This document shows, one piece after another, positions 31,428-42,137 of a stretch of 64,000 nt of DNA. Where the stretch lies: positions 248,001 to 312,000 of the forward strand of contig CM000690.1 of NCBI GenBank assembly GCA_000149225.2, written 5' to 3'. The DNA comes from Lachancea kluyveri NRRL Y-12651 (taxonomy: Eukaryota; Ascomycota; Saccharomycetes; Saccharomycetales; Saccharomycetaceae). The position numbers were made by a program, and so were the translations under genes. Below the pieces are notes generated by a model. The model searched no databases. It was not told the DNA's origin and worked only from the letters and a program-made list of their open reading frames with translations. Positions within the stretch are counted from its first letter, which is position 1. Each line of letters begins with the position of its first letter.

Positions 31428-31499
31428 CTCCGCGACGGGGAATTGAACCCCGGTCTACCGCGCGACAAGCGGTAATTCTAGCCACTAAACTATCACGGA
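31428..31499 (-). tRNA. tD(GUC): tRNA-Asp (GUC)
   Basis: A 72-base cloverleaf, minus strand. TCCGTGA pairs with TCGCGGA at the acceptor stem, the anticodon is GTC within CGCTTGTCGCG, and the T arm is CGGGGTTCAATTCCCCG. Its upstream side (higher coordinates) carries LTR insertions starting about 150 bases away. Confidence 0.97.
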
Positions 31500-31645
31500 C
31501 TTCGGTTACAATTGAAATAGAATACTTAGTACACAAATTTTCATTAGCCTCACGTGCACTGTGGACATTAGTCACCTGCTAACGTCTCTGTTTGGTTTGC
31601 TCCACATATTGCTCGATAGGTGGTTACATGTATAGAGTGCGTGAG

Positions 31646-31728
31646 TGAGAAATAGGTGAATATTGGAATAATTGTTGGGATTTCATTTTTGGTTAAGGCT
31701 ATAATTGAGAAATATGTTTGTTGGAACG
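31646..31728. repeat. LTR remnants, Ty1/Ty2 family, nested
   Basis: Short LTR ends upstream of tRNA-Asp. The stretch 31646-31705 is a minus-orientation LTR end (TGAGAAATAGGTGAATATTG...), joined by another such end at 31706-31717. A plus-orientation LTR start (TGTTGGAACG) lies at 31719-31728, directly against the full LTR that follows. Confidence 0.75.
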
Positions 31729-32060
31729 TGAGAAATGGGTGAATACTGGGACAATTGTTGAGATTCCATTTTTGATTAAGGCTATGATAATTGGTATATG
31801 GTTATACTAGAAGTTCTCCTCGTCTTTCTAGGAATCCAGAAAAGAGAGTCGGTAATCCTATATACAATTATTCATATATTCTCTTTCCTTTTATATTTTA
31901 TTGTTCATTATCCTATTACATTATCAATCCTTGCGTTTCAGCTTCCACTGACTTAGATGACTGTTTCTCATTCTTTATGTCACCTTATAACACCGTGTAT
32001 GATAATATACTAGTAACACGAATACTAGTCGATGGTCGATAGTTGTATTTCGTTCCAACA
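31729..32060 (-). repeat. Solo LTR, Ty1/Ty2 family
   Basis: A complete LTR of about 332 bp in minus orientation (TGTTGGAACG... to ...CATTTCTCA when read on the minus strand), close to the S. cerevisiae delta element in sequence and length. No internal retroelement sequence accompanies it. It lies about 230 bases upstream of tRNA-Asp, inside an older LTR of opposite orientation. Confidence 0.92.
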
Positions 32061-32093
32061 CCAACAACTGTCCCAATATTCATCCATTTCTCA
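32061..32093 (+). repeat. LTR end remnant, plus orientation
   Basis: CCAACAACTGTCCCAATATTC onward to CATTTCTCA is the end of an LTR in plus orientation. With the TGTTGGAACG at 31719-31728 it looks like the two edges of an older LTR into which the solo LTR was inserted. Confidence 0.65.
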
Positions 32094-32337
32094 ATGGGAT
32101 ATTTGTAAATTCGGTTTCTTGTTAGTCTCAACGGTAATCGAACTGGTAATTATCTCAGTGATACGATAGCCTACACAGATGATGGGAATACAACCGTATC
32201 TCCAAGAAAAAAAATTAATACAAGACAGCCAAAAGAACATGGCTTTAACACTTCGATTGTGTATTAGACTTTAGGAACCAAACCGTAAGTAAAACTATTT
32301 CCACTGGGCAGTTATAAAAATTAATGACAAAAATTAC

Positions 32338-32421
32338 TGAAGGATGCGAGGTTCGAACTCGCGCGGACAACCGTCCAACAGATCTTAAGTCTGCCGCCTT
32401 AGACCACTCGGCCAACCCTCC
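32338..32421 (-). tRNA. tL(UAA): tRNA-Leu (UAA)
   Basis: An 84-base class II tRNA with long variable arm, minus strand. It begins GGAGGGTTGGCCGAGTGG, has anticodon TAA within CAGACTTAAGATCTG, and T arm GCGAGTTCGAACCTCGC. It matches the S. cerevisiae gene as I remember it. A retroelement lies about 190 bases upstream. Confidence 0.97.
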
Positions 32422-32517
32422 ATAGAAACTCTTTGATTGTGGTAAATAATAACCAAACTATATTACAGAACCGTTTAACTGGAGTTTATGGTAAACCGAA
32501 TAACGTTAGTAACATCA

Positions 32518-32606
32518 TAAGAAATAGATGAATATTGGGACAATTGTTAGGATTCCATTTTTGGTTAAGGCTATAATAATATTAGTGAGAAATATGTGAA
32601 TATTGG
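32518..32606 (-). repeat. LTR remnants upstream of tRNA-Leu
   Basis: Two LTR ends in minus orientation (32518-32585 and 32586-32606) stacked directly before the full LTR at 32607. They mark earlier insertions at the same place. Confidence 0.75.
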
Positions 32607-32939
32607 TGAGAAATATGTGAATATTGGGACAATTGTTGAGATTCCATTTTTGGTTAAGGCTATAATAATTGGTATATGGTTATACTAGAAGTTCTCCTCG
32701 TCTTTCTAGGAATCCAGAAAAGAGAGTCGATAACTCTATATACAATTATTCATATATTCTCTTTCCTTTTATATGTTTCTGGTTCATTATCCTATTACAT
32801 TATCAATCCTTGCGTTTCAGCTTCCACTAATTTAGATGACTGTTTCTCATTCTTTGTGTCACCTTATAACACCGTGTGTGATAATATACTAGTAACACGA
32901 ATACTAGTCGATGGTCGATAGTTGTATTTCGTTCCAACA
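32607..32939 (-). repeat. LTR at the 3' end of the element
   Basis: About 333 bp, TGTTGGAAC to ...ATTTCTCA on the minus strand, nearly the length of the 334-bp Ty1 LTR. It is preceded in the element by the polypurine tract. Confidence 0.92.
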
Positions 32940-35900
32940 TACCACCCATAATGTAATAGATCTAATGAATCCATTTGTTTGTTAACAACTTAAACGTTTT
33001 TATCGGAAGAGGCTTTGTCAATATATCAGCAATGTTCTTCTTGGTCTCAATGTAGCATAAGTACAGATTATTGTCCGATACTTCATCTCTGAGTCTCATT
33101 GCTTTAGTGCCGAAGAATCTGTTCCTAAATTTCTCTTCATTTTTGGATGTAACTATACTGATTGTAGATCTGCTGTCAGTAAGTAAACATTTGATGATTG
33201 GTTTCTTATCTAGTTCCTGTACGAGATAACTTAGATTGTTTAGTAAAGGAACAGCTTCACTGACTGCGTGTATTTCTGCTTCTGTGGTTGAAGTACACGT
33301 TAGTGAGGCTTTTGTTGATTTTCCTCCAATGACTTTTCCATTGAGTAGGAATATGTTACCAATCTGGGATTTATAATACGGTTGATTTCCGTACGAAGCA
33401 TCGCTTATTACAACTAATTTGTTTTCTGGTTTCGAAGATCTGTTTTTGTACCATATTAGTTGTCGATCTCTGGTATCCCATATGAATTGTATTAATTCAG
33501 ATGTCATGTCTAGAACTTGTTTGGACGGAAATAATATATGTTGTGCAAGAGTGTTGATGTAGTACAGTAGGTCGAATCTGAACTTGTATCCAACGTACGA
33601 TGCCAGGCCAATTAGCTTTTGCATTTCGTGCACCTTCATTTTGTAATCATCTTCTTCCAGTTCTAACTCTTCTTGGTCTATGTAAAGACCGGGTTGCCCT
33701 GGAGCGGCAAGTTTCCTACCTTTCGGGTTCAAAGGTACGTTTAGGTTTGGTAATTTCTCAGTTAATGAATTTTCCATACCTAGTTTCATGTACTTACCTC
33801 TCTGGTATTTGATTTCTAGTCCCAGGATGTCATATTGGATTTCATCATCACTATCACCTAGGTTTATGATCTTAGTGTCATATTGTCTCTTTAGTTTTTC
33901 TATGATCCTTTTGTTTGAGTTCAAGTCTTTGCTGAACAGTATCATGTCATCAACGAATAAACAGATTGTTACTTGACTGTTTTTAAACACGCATGACCAT
34001 CCACGTACTTCTTCCATACCACATTTGTCTACCAGATATGACTTGATAGTTTCATACCAGTTTGCACCACTTTGTTTCAAGCCGTAAAGTGATTTTCTCA
34101 GCCGTATTAACTTGTTGTTCATACCCAAATGCGGCGGAGGTCTTATGTATAATTCTTCTTTGATATCTGCGTATAAGTACGCCCGAAGATATGTCTAGTT
34201 GTGTGACGTAGTGGTCATTGTCTAATGCAAGTGACAGGGATGTCATCAATGCATAATGATGTACAGTATTAGATTGCATTTCTGAGTCGTACGTATCAGG
34301 ATGTTGAATGTCTCCTCTTGCAACAAATCTAGCTTTATGTGTTCCATCGCGTTTCTTGTTAAAGATGAACATTGAATTTATCACCTTTTTGGTGTCTATT
34401 TCATTTTTGTCATAGTATCTGTCTGTGTCCCATGTATTCATCTTTAGTAACTGATTTACTTCTTCATGGTATGCTTGAATGTATTTCTCCTTTTCCTCGA
34501 TATTCTTATTATATGTGATTACCTCATCATATCTCAAGGTTGTTCGTATCGGTTTGATCGATTTTTCTGCTTTTACAGCTGCGATCAGGTGTATACGTTT
34601 CTTTGATCTTGGAGGTTCTAGACTACGCATGCTCTTTGTATTCCACGTGTCTCGTGATACCTTAATTTCAGTTTCATTATCTTCTAATGATCTTTTCTTA
34701 CTATCGATAGTAGCATAGATATTAGGTTTACCCATACCACCCAAACTGGAATTAGTTTGACGAGAGTTGATCGGTGGAATTTCTTTAAATGCATCGGGGA
34801 AACAGGTAGGAGATTCTGGAGGTAATTCGGGAAGCGGAAGATCTTCGGTAATATACTCCTTGACGTCATGTTCAGAGTAGGTGTCTGGTGTATCAATAGG
34901 AGTGTTATAGTTTGGTATCTCACTTCCCTGTGAAGAATCATCTAGAGGAATTGGGCAGCTTATCGATCTTTTCTCGATAGTCTGATCGTTGAGATCTGGA
35001 ATATTCTTGTTGTTGGTACCACCCAAACAGGGTGTTGTAACGTTCGTGAAACCGGTATCAGTATTGCTGTAGGGACCTGGATCACTCACTTTATCGTAAT
35101 TATTGTATTTATTCGACTGTTGTGTGACAGAGTCGTGCGCAGGGATAACAATAGATACATCTGGTCTATTCGTACCACCCGAACAGGTACTGTCTGGATC
35201 AGGAATATTGGGCACGTTATACCTCTTCTTTGACGGAAGGATATTGGATTCGGATATATTCGGGTCAACTTCTTTGGGTGCACGAACATTAGTAGTAGGT
35301 ACGGGTTCCATTATCGTTGGTTGAGTAGAAGTTGATAGCGAACCAGTTGCAATCAGGTCTGTGGGACTGTCATCTCTCCGGGGTTCAGTGCCATGGTCTA
35401 TCTCAGATTGAAAATTATGATCAGAATCCATGTGAAGTTCGCATGACTGTTCTATTTCATTTGAATCGATAAACGATTTGTATGAAGCAGTTAGTCGACT
35501 TATGTCTTCATCAAAGGTGAGTGCGTCGTAATTGAATTGGTCTAATCTGGATTGCTTGTCTTGCAGAATAACGTAATTGGTAGTGTCCACTGTCTTCTTT
35601 AAAGATGGAAGATAGATAATATATCCATAAGAGTTCCGGGATGGATGCAGAGCGTAGCCAGGGATGCCACGGGGATGTATTTTCGAATCAGGATTGTGAT
35701 TATTGACTACCACAGGTTGACCAAACGGTAGTAGGGTGCTGATGTCGAGTCCTGCTAAACCCGCGTGTTGTCGTGCAGATTTCTCGTTTTTGGGTGAAAC
35801 TAGAGAGTTCCTGACTATGGTTGAAAATTCAACTGCGGAAAACCATAAATGGTTTGGTAACCCACTGCATTGAAGCTGTGTGCGACAATCGTCTAGTAAA

Positions 35901-37520
35901 GTACGATTCAATCGTTCAGCTACACCATGAGCTCGAGAGTCTGCTGTGGTTGTATAGCATGCAGTGATACCCTTTTTAAGAAGGAATTTGTGGAGAGTTT
36001 TGTTGGTGTATTCAGATCCACGGTCCATTTGGATAACCAATACACTGGCCTTGAATTGTCTTTCAATGAAGGCTAGTATTGTGGTAAAAACCTCGAGAAT
36101 GGATTGTTCACGACGATCGTGTAATGGATAAACCCATTGAAATCTGGTTTTCTCATCGGTGAATGTTATGAAGTAGGATGGTGCACTTTTTGGCAGGTTG
36201 TGAACAGGTCCAAATATGTCGGTATGTAGGTATTGGAAAGGTTCATACGAGTTTTGGTATTTTACTCGTGATCCCTTGACATGTCTGTGTTTGGTGCTTT
36301 TGCCGATTAAGCAGTCCGGGCATTGGTAAGTAGTCGCTTTAGACCAGTCGACATCTGATTCCTTTAGATACGTGATCGAGTTATTTTTCAGAGAATTCCG
36401 AATGGTTTGAGCATTGGCGTGTCCAAGCATTCGATGAATCAAAGGATATGGATACTTGTGTGAGCCTTTATCAGTACCGATATTATTGACTGTTGGTACA
36501 GATAGGTTCGAGGGAATCAAGTATTTTTTGGATAGCCAGTAAAAGTCACCATGTCGAACGATATGGGCAAGTACGGTGCCGTCAGATCGCTCTAAGGTAT
36601 TTTTGGTAAAACAGGCTGTGATATTTTGTTTAGCTAGCTCACTCAAACTGAGCAGATCATGGGCTATGTTCGGAGTGTGTAATACTGTTATTGATGTCTT
36701 AGTATTGTCGTCGAATTGGAATTGCAGATTACCAATGGCGTTGATCGGTATTTCCTTTTTTTGAGCATCAATTGCGCTTATGTCAATATTAGGTGACGCT
36801 GAGTGTATGTGATGAGCGGATCTGATAAGGGTTTGTGATGCACCTGAATCAATAAGAAGGTGTCCAGGAAGTTCATCATTTGAATGATCCGTGTGGTTTA
36901 CCTTGGACTCAGTATGTTTCTGGCCTAAGGTGAAGGTCGTACTGATTGTTCAGGTATATTGTTTGATCAGGTGATTCGTTGATCGAATCATTATTTTCGT
37001 CAAAAGAGTTATGAGATGTAGACACGTTATTAGTCTTGACTGTTCTTGATTTTGGGTTACTTGTCTTTTGGGGGTTTCGAGTTATGGTTTTGGCTTTGTT
37101 TATATTTGTAGAGGCTCGAGAAGTGTTCCTGTTATCACTGTGATTCTTCGAGTATGTGGGCTTATTGTATCTCGTTTCCTGTTGTTCTTCATATATGGCA
37201 TGAATGTCCATGAATAGTTCAGTGACTGTCATGTTTAGATGGCGATGACGTGCTTATCGTAAGAATTTGTATTCACCAGAGAGACTTCTCAAAATGAACT
37301 GGCATGCTAGTTTGTCCGTGATAGGGAAGCTGTTATTGCGTAGTCTTTCAATTGCATTTATAACCTTTGCTTCGAATCTTTCGACAGGTGTACTACCATT
37401 GTATTGCAGGTTTGCGAGTGTTCTAATGTCGTCTACCTCCTGAGTATCGCAATGCATTTTTTCAACGCTCTTGGCGAGAACCTTTAACATATCGGTATAG
37501 TCAACTTTTAGTATGTCTTT

Positions 37521-37679
37521 GGTTCATTATCCTATTACATTATCAATCCTTGTGTTTCAGCTTCCACTAACTTAGATGACTGTTTCTCATTCTTTGTGTC
37601 ACCTTATAACACCGTGTGTGATAATATACTAGTAACACGAATACTAGTCGATGGTCGATGGTTGTATTTCGTTCCAACA
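37521..37679 (-). repeat. LTR sequence at the 5' end of the element
   Basis: LTR sequence at the gag side of the element, nearly identical to the matching part of the LTR at 32607-32939. Confidence 0.88.
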
Positions 37680-37680
37680 C

Positions 37681-37764
37681 TTTCTGTCATCTGACACCGT
37701 TTATAATAATATACTAGTAACATCAATATGAGTCAATAGATGATAATTGAATTTCGTTTCAACA
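37681..37764 (-). repeat. Old LTR remnant
   Basis: A diverged piece of an LTR (CACCGTTTATAATAATATAC, ending TTTCGTTTCAACA on the plus strand). It is clearly older than the neighbouring LTR by its many differences. Confidence 0.75.
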
Positions 37765-39200
37765 GTTGCTGACTTCAATCGGTTCTTCCATCAGCTTTAG
37801 GTAAACGCTTGTGTGATTTAGTCCGCTTATTTCATAGTAATTTTTGTAATGTACGTTTCTAACTTGACAGACAGTTAATCGAGAACTTTATATAACTTGA
37901 TGTGACTGGATCGTTCGCTTGCACAACGTAACAGTTTTTTTGGGATTATGGAGGATTTGGATGGGAACGATGTTAGTCTATTAAAAACAGCAGGTATATT
38001 GTTATCTAGTGGAAAGATAGTAACAGGAATTGTAGGGACAGTCAGATTCTGACCGAAAACTAGCAACGCGTAGATCGAAGCAACTGTTTAAGGAGTGCCA
38101 AATTGGACAGGTGATGGGGAAATAAATTATCACCATCTATAAAATAAAAAAATCTTATATCACGGATAAACACATAAGTTACTCATGACGCTTTCTTAAC
38201 CCTGTCTTCTGCATTGTATCAATATACTTAATATCATCCATGAGATTAGAGCAACAGAGTCTAGTGCTATTCGGTATAATAATGTCTCGCTCATGTGGCA
38301 ATATTCACTGAGCAGTTCAACTGCTAATACCTCTCCAAATCTGTAAAGTATTTGACGGACACCAGGAGTTTGGTATTATTTATGATGCATGCAGGAGCTT
38401 ACAATCCTATCTAGATTTGAGTCAAATTTTAGGATACGCTAGACCAAGTAAAAAGCTCGGCTATTCGCTGTTATCGTTAATCGATTATTCATAGTAGCTC
38501 TTGTACTTGTTTTCTTGATAGTCACCTATCTAAACTGGATAATATCCTGATGGCAAGTGAATCAAGTCACATCTGACAATGTAGCTCATTTACAAGTCAA
38601 CATCTTCGAGAAGAATTTTTCTAAGTGCTAGTGATTCATCTTCTCAGTGAACCGCATGGCGCAACTTAATGATTTTTTGCACTGGATACCTTGACTGTCT
38701 GCAATCAGATACATCGAGGAAACAATTGTATGATTCGTAAACCTGAATCCCGTAAAGGTGTATTATTGAAGACCAACCTTGAAATACACTTTTTTAAAAA
38801 CACAAATAATGTAAGTATTCATATTGACTTTTTTTGTTTATGCACGGTTTTATTTTGTTTTATATAGACATTATTATTTCATTAAAAACTGTGTACTTTT
38901 AACAAAACAATTAAGAACAGACACTCAACGTAAACATCTGCAGTAAAAACATATTTTTCAGCTCAGTATTTATTATTAGATTTTTAACTAGCTTTTAGTA
39001 AATTTGATGATACCGATTGTATCAAACGTGAGATCTAAATCTCGGGCTTTAGTCCTGACATTACAGTGTGTACAACCTTTGAAATTTCAGAAAGCTCCCG
39101 CTTAAAAAAAATAAGAACTGTAATTCTACGAAAAAAAAAAACCTAATAATAATCGCGTAATAAGAAAGAAAAGACGATACAATCACACACTTTCAGCACC
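37765..39200. other. Gene-poor AT-rich region upstream of PRP6
   Basis: About 1.4 kb between the retroelement and PRP6. A 63-codon minus-strand frame (37875-38066) has an odd hydrophobic and Pro-rich composition (LTVPTIPVTIFPLDNN) and might be a gene remnant, but I match it to nothing. No tRNA or centromere motif set was found. The last 100 bases are A-rich and form the PRP6 promoter. Confidence 0.4.
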
Positions 39201-41927
39201 ATGGAACGCCCAAGTTTTCTAGATCAGGAGCCACCTCCAGGGTACATTCCAGGTATCGGACGTGGTGCTACTGGGTTTACAACTCGTTCTGATGTCGGAT
39301 CTGGCAGGATTCCATCGCGACTACAAAATGATAGAGAAAAACCTCTTGATGGAATTGATAGTGGAGAACAAGATGAAAACGATAAACCAGCGAGAAGTCA
39401 GAAATTCGCTGATTCTAATGGGCTTTCTTTGGCTAGTGAGAATCTAGATAAGGATGACGAGGAGGCTGACCTTGTATACTCACAAATAGATGCGAAACTA
39501 TCGCACAGAAAAAAGGATAAAAAAAAAACTGGCGTATCCAACATCCAGCATACCAATAATATTCACTCTTTTTCTGAACAATTTGTAGACCTCAAAAGAT
39601 CACTGGCTACTGTGAGTGAAGAACAATGGAAGAATATACCAGAAGCAGGCGACATCACTAGGAAAAATAAAAGACAAAGATTAGAAATGCAGAATGAAAG
39701 AAAAACATACGTTGCTCCAGATGCATTACTCTCTTCTAATGTAAATTTAACCAAACTAACAGAAGAGCGTGAAAAACTTTTAGGACACCAGCTAGATACA
39801 TACTTTCAAGAGAAGGTAGTTACGGGATCTGAAAATGATAATGACCAACACGATTCTGTGACAGTATATTTAAAGGAATTAGAAAAATCGACATCTGCAA
39901 CAGAAACCAGCGACCAGGTACAGGATTTGAAGAAGATGCGCACAATCTTACAGTCATACAGAAGATCTGACCCGAAAAAACCCCACGGTTGGATTGCATC
40001 AGCTAGACTGGAAGAAAAAGCAAAAAAATTTCAACTAGCGAAAAGCTTAGTTGACCAGGGCTGTCAAGAATGTCCTAGAAATCAAGAAATCTGGTTGGAG
40101 AACATTAGATTGAATTCCTCAAACTTGCACTATTGTAAAGTTTTAGTTACGAATGCTATAAAATTCAATGACCAGAGCCTAGACCTATGGTTAAAGGCTA
40201 TAGAATTAGAAAGTGAGGATTTCAACAAAATTAGGGTAATCAGGAAAGCCCTACAACATTTACCTGAAAGCGAAACACTATGGAAGTTGGCCGTTCAATA
40301 TGAAAATGATAAAATTGAAGCTGTCAAGATTTTGGTAAAAGCAACTGAACTAGTTCCAAAAAGCATGGACTTATGGATGGCCTTAGTTAGCCTACAGAGC
40401 CATTCTGAAGCAAGAAAAACTTTGAACTCTGCCAGAAAACTCATGCCCGGTGAGCACCAAGTTTGGATATTAGCTGCACAATTAGAAGAGAGAGGCGCCG
40501 GAGCTCCTTTGCATAAACTAGTAAATTTGTTAACGAAAGGAATCAAAGAGTTAATAAAGAACGGTAGGACATTAACGATTAACGATTGGCTGTTTGAAGC
40601 AGAAAGGATTGAGGAGGAAGCATCTGCCTTATATCCGAACACTATTGCAGCATTAGTCAAAGCTTCAATGTCTTTAGAGTTTGATATCGAGTCCGATGAT
40701 GCTGTCAGAGAGCTCACACAAATAGTTAAGGGGATGGAAGATACCCACTACATCACCAAAAGCTCTATTTACCAGTACTTCTTAGAACACAAGCCGGCAC
40801 ATTTTTCGTTCTGGAGGGATTTTATTAAACTGTGCGAAAGGCTTTCGAAGATGGAGGATATTTACTCTACATGGGATCACCTCTTATTCGGTGAGAACAA
40901 TAAAACTTTAACAGAACATCCGGTGTTGTGCTTAATGTATTCTAAAATGGTGTGGAAAACAGAGGAAGACATAAAAAGTGCGATAAGAATTATCGAGTTA
41001 GGCATAGAAAGATTACCCTTCAACGTCGATTTCTGGCTAGCCAAGACAAAACTGCTCACTGTCAATGGACAAATAGATGAAACTGAAAGTACGTTCTCTA
41101 AAGCTTTTCAGAGCGTCTCGGATGCCGAAAAAGAAAGACTACATTACCGATATGTTAGTTTCTTAAGGTTTAAGGGTGACAATATCAGGGCTTTAGAATT
41201 TTTAGATAACAATTGCTTAGGAGAATATCCAGCATGCGACAAATTTTACTTGCAAAAGGGTCAAATTTATCACGATTTAAAAGAGTATAACAAAGCAAGG
41301 GAATGCTACTCCATCGGAACAAAAAAAATATCTCAGAGTATCCCGCTGTGGATTTCGTTGGCAAATTTAGATGAACAAGAATTGAACAAACCTACAATTG
41401 CTCGGTCTGATTTTGACCTGGCAATTATAAAGAACCCCGACTCAGATTTACTGTACGTTGAAAAGGCAAAAATGGAAGCCAGGCTGGGAAACAAGGATCA
41501 AGCAAGGCTAATCGTGTCACAGGCTTTGAAAAAGTTCCCGAAAAGTGCACATTTGTGGGTAGAGAATATGAAATTGGTTGCGAAGAAATCTCTGAAGAGA
41601 AGCATGTTCCAAGATGCTTTAAAAAACACTGAGAATGCCTGCCAAGTACTCGTAGAGATTGGGGTTAGCTTCTATAATGAGACGCAGTACGATAAAGCGC
41701 TAAAATGGTTCGAAAGGAGTACTAAAACAAATCCACAACAGGGTGACTCTTGGGTATGGCTATACCGTTGTTACCTGAAATTAGAGAAAGACACTCGAGA
41801 GCTACTATCTAATGTAGATGAAACAGAGCCAAGATACGGTAAACTATGGACTAATGTCTCAAAAAATGTCAAAACACAATACTTCAAACCAAGTGACATT
41901 TTAATAACTATTTGTAGCAATGAGTAA
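39201..41927 (+). CDS. PRP6: U4/U6.U5 tri-snRNP splicing factor Prp6
   Basis: Scaffold of the tri-snRNP, bridging U5 and U4/U6 during spliceosome assembly. It has 908 residues (899 in S. cerevisiae). The N-terminus MERPSFLDQEPPPGYIPGIG and GRGATGFTTR is the conserved PRP1 N-terminal signature. From about residue 260 to the end it is built of helical HAT/TPR-like repeats (PKKPHGWIASARLEEK, ECPRNQEIWLENIRLN, FPKSAHLWVENMKL, NPQQGDSWVWLYRCY). It is the YBR055C orthologue and, with the ARO3 and GH5 genes, keeps the merged YBR/YDR order. Confidence 0.97.
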   Translation: MERPSFLDQEPPPGYIPGIGRGATGFTTRSDVGSGRIPSRLQNDREKPLDGIDSGEQDENDKPARSQKFADSNGLSLASENLDKDDEEADLVYSQIDAKLSHRKKDKKKTGVSNIQHTNNIHSFSEQFVDLKRSLATVSEEQWKNIPEAGDITRKNKRQRLEMQNERKTYVAPDALLSSNVNLTKLTEEREKLLGHQLDTYFQEKVVTGSENDNDQHDSVTVYLKELEKSTSATETSDQVQDLKKMRTILQSYRRSDPKKPHGWIASARLEEKAKKFQLAKSLVDQGCQECPRNQEIWLENIRLNSSNLHYCKVLVTNAIKFNDQSLDLWLKAIELESEDFNKIRVIRKALQHLPESETLWKLAVQYENDKIEAVKILVKATELVPKSMDLWMALVSLQSHSEARKTLNSARKLMPGEHQVWILAAQLEERGAGAPLHKLVNLLTKGIKELIKNGRTLTINDWLFEAERIEEEASALYPNTIAALVKASMSLEFDIESDDAVRELTQIVKGMEDTHYITKSSIYQYFLEHKPAHFSFWRDFIKLCERLSKMEDIYSTWDHLLFGENNKTLTEHPVLCLMYSKMVWKTEEDIKSAIRIIELGIERLPFNVDFWLAKTKLLTVNGQIDETESTFSKAFQSVSDAEKERLHYRYVSFLRFKGDNIRALEFLDNNCLGEYPACDKFYLQKGQIYHDLKEYNKARECYSIGTKKISQSIPLWISLANLDEQELNKPTIARSDFDLAIIKNPDSDLLYVEKAKMEARLGNKDQARLIVSQALKKFPKSAHLWVENMKLVAKKSLKRSMFQDALKNTENACQVLVEIGVSFYNETQYDKALKWFERSTKTNPQQGDSWVWLYRCYLKLEKDTRELLSNVDETEPRYGKLWTNVSKNVKTQYFKPSDILITICSNE

Positions 41928-42137
41928 TCAGCATTTAATTTAGTTCATGTGACTGATGATTAGATAGTGTTGTACGGACGAAGAATTTTTTTTCTCTTGC
42001 AAAATTGAGCAGGAATTTCGAAATGAAAACGTCTCGAGGAATGGCAGTACTTCGAGTCATTACCAATTAGGTATTCGAGACATAATAGCCTAGTCAAGCG
42101 TGAAGAAAAGTGTAATAAAGTTATTAATTAAAGCGTC

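Larger units (their letters stand above)
32607..37679 (-). mobile_element. Ty1/Ty2-family LTR retrotransposon, broken
   Basis: A copia-type element (Pseudoviridae) on the minus strand, read here as a fossil. LTR sequence lies at both ends. Next to the low-coordinate LTR is the polypurine tract GGGTGGTA. The internal region holds a gag part, the protease DSGA motif, a zinc-binding integrase with its catalytic core, reverse transcriptase (LFVDD) and RNase H, in copia order. The predicted protein is very close to S. cerevisiae Ty1/Ty2 Pol ([19 protein letters not shown], ending LTNKWIH). It is not whole and has a few breaks. The two LTR sequences differ at only about 3 of 159 shared bases, so insertion was recent. 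Confidence 0.93.
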
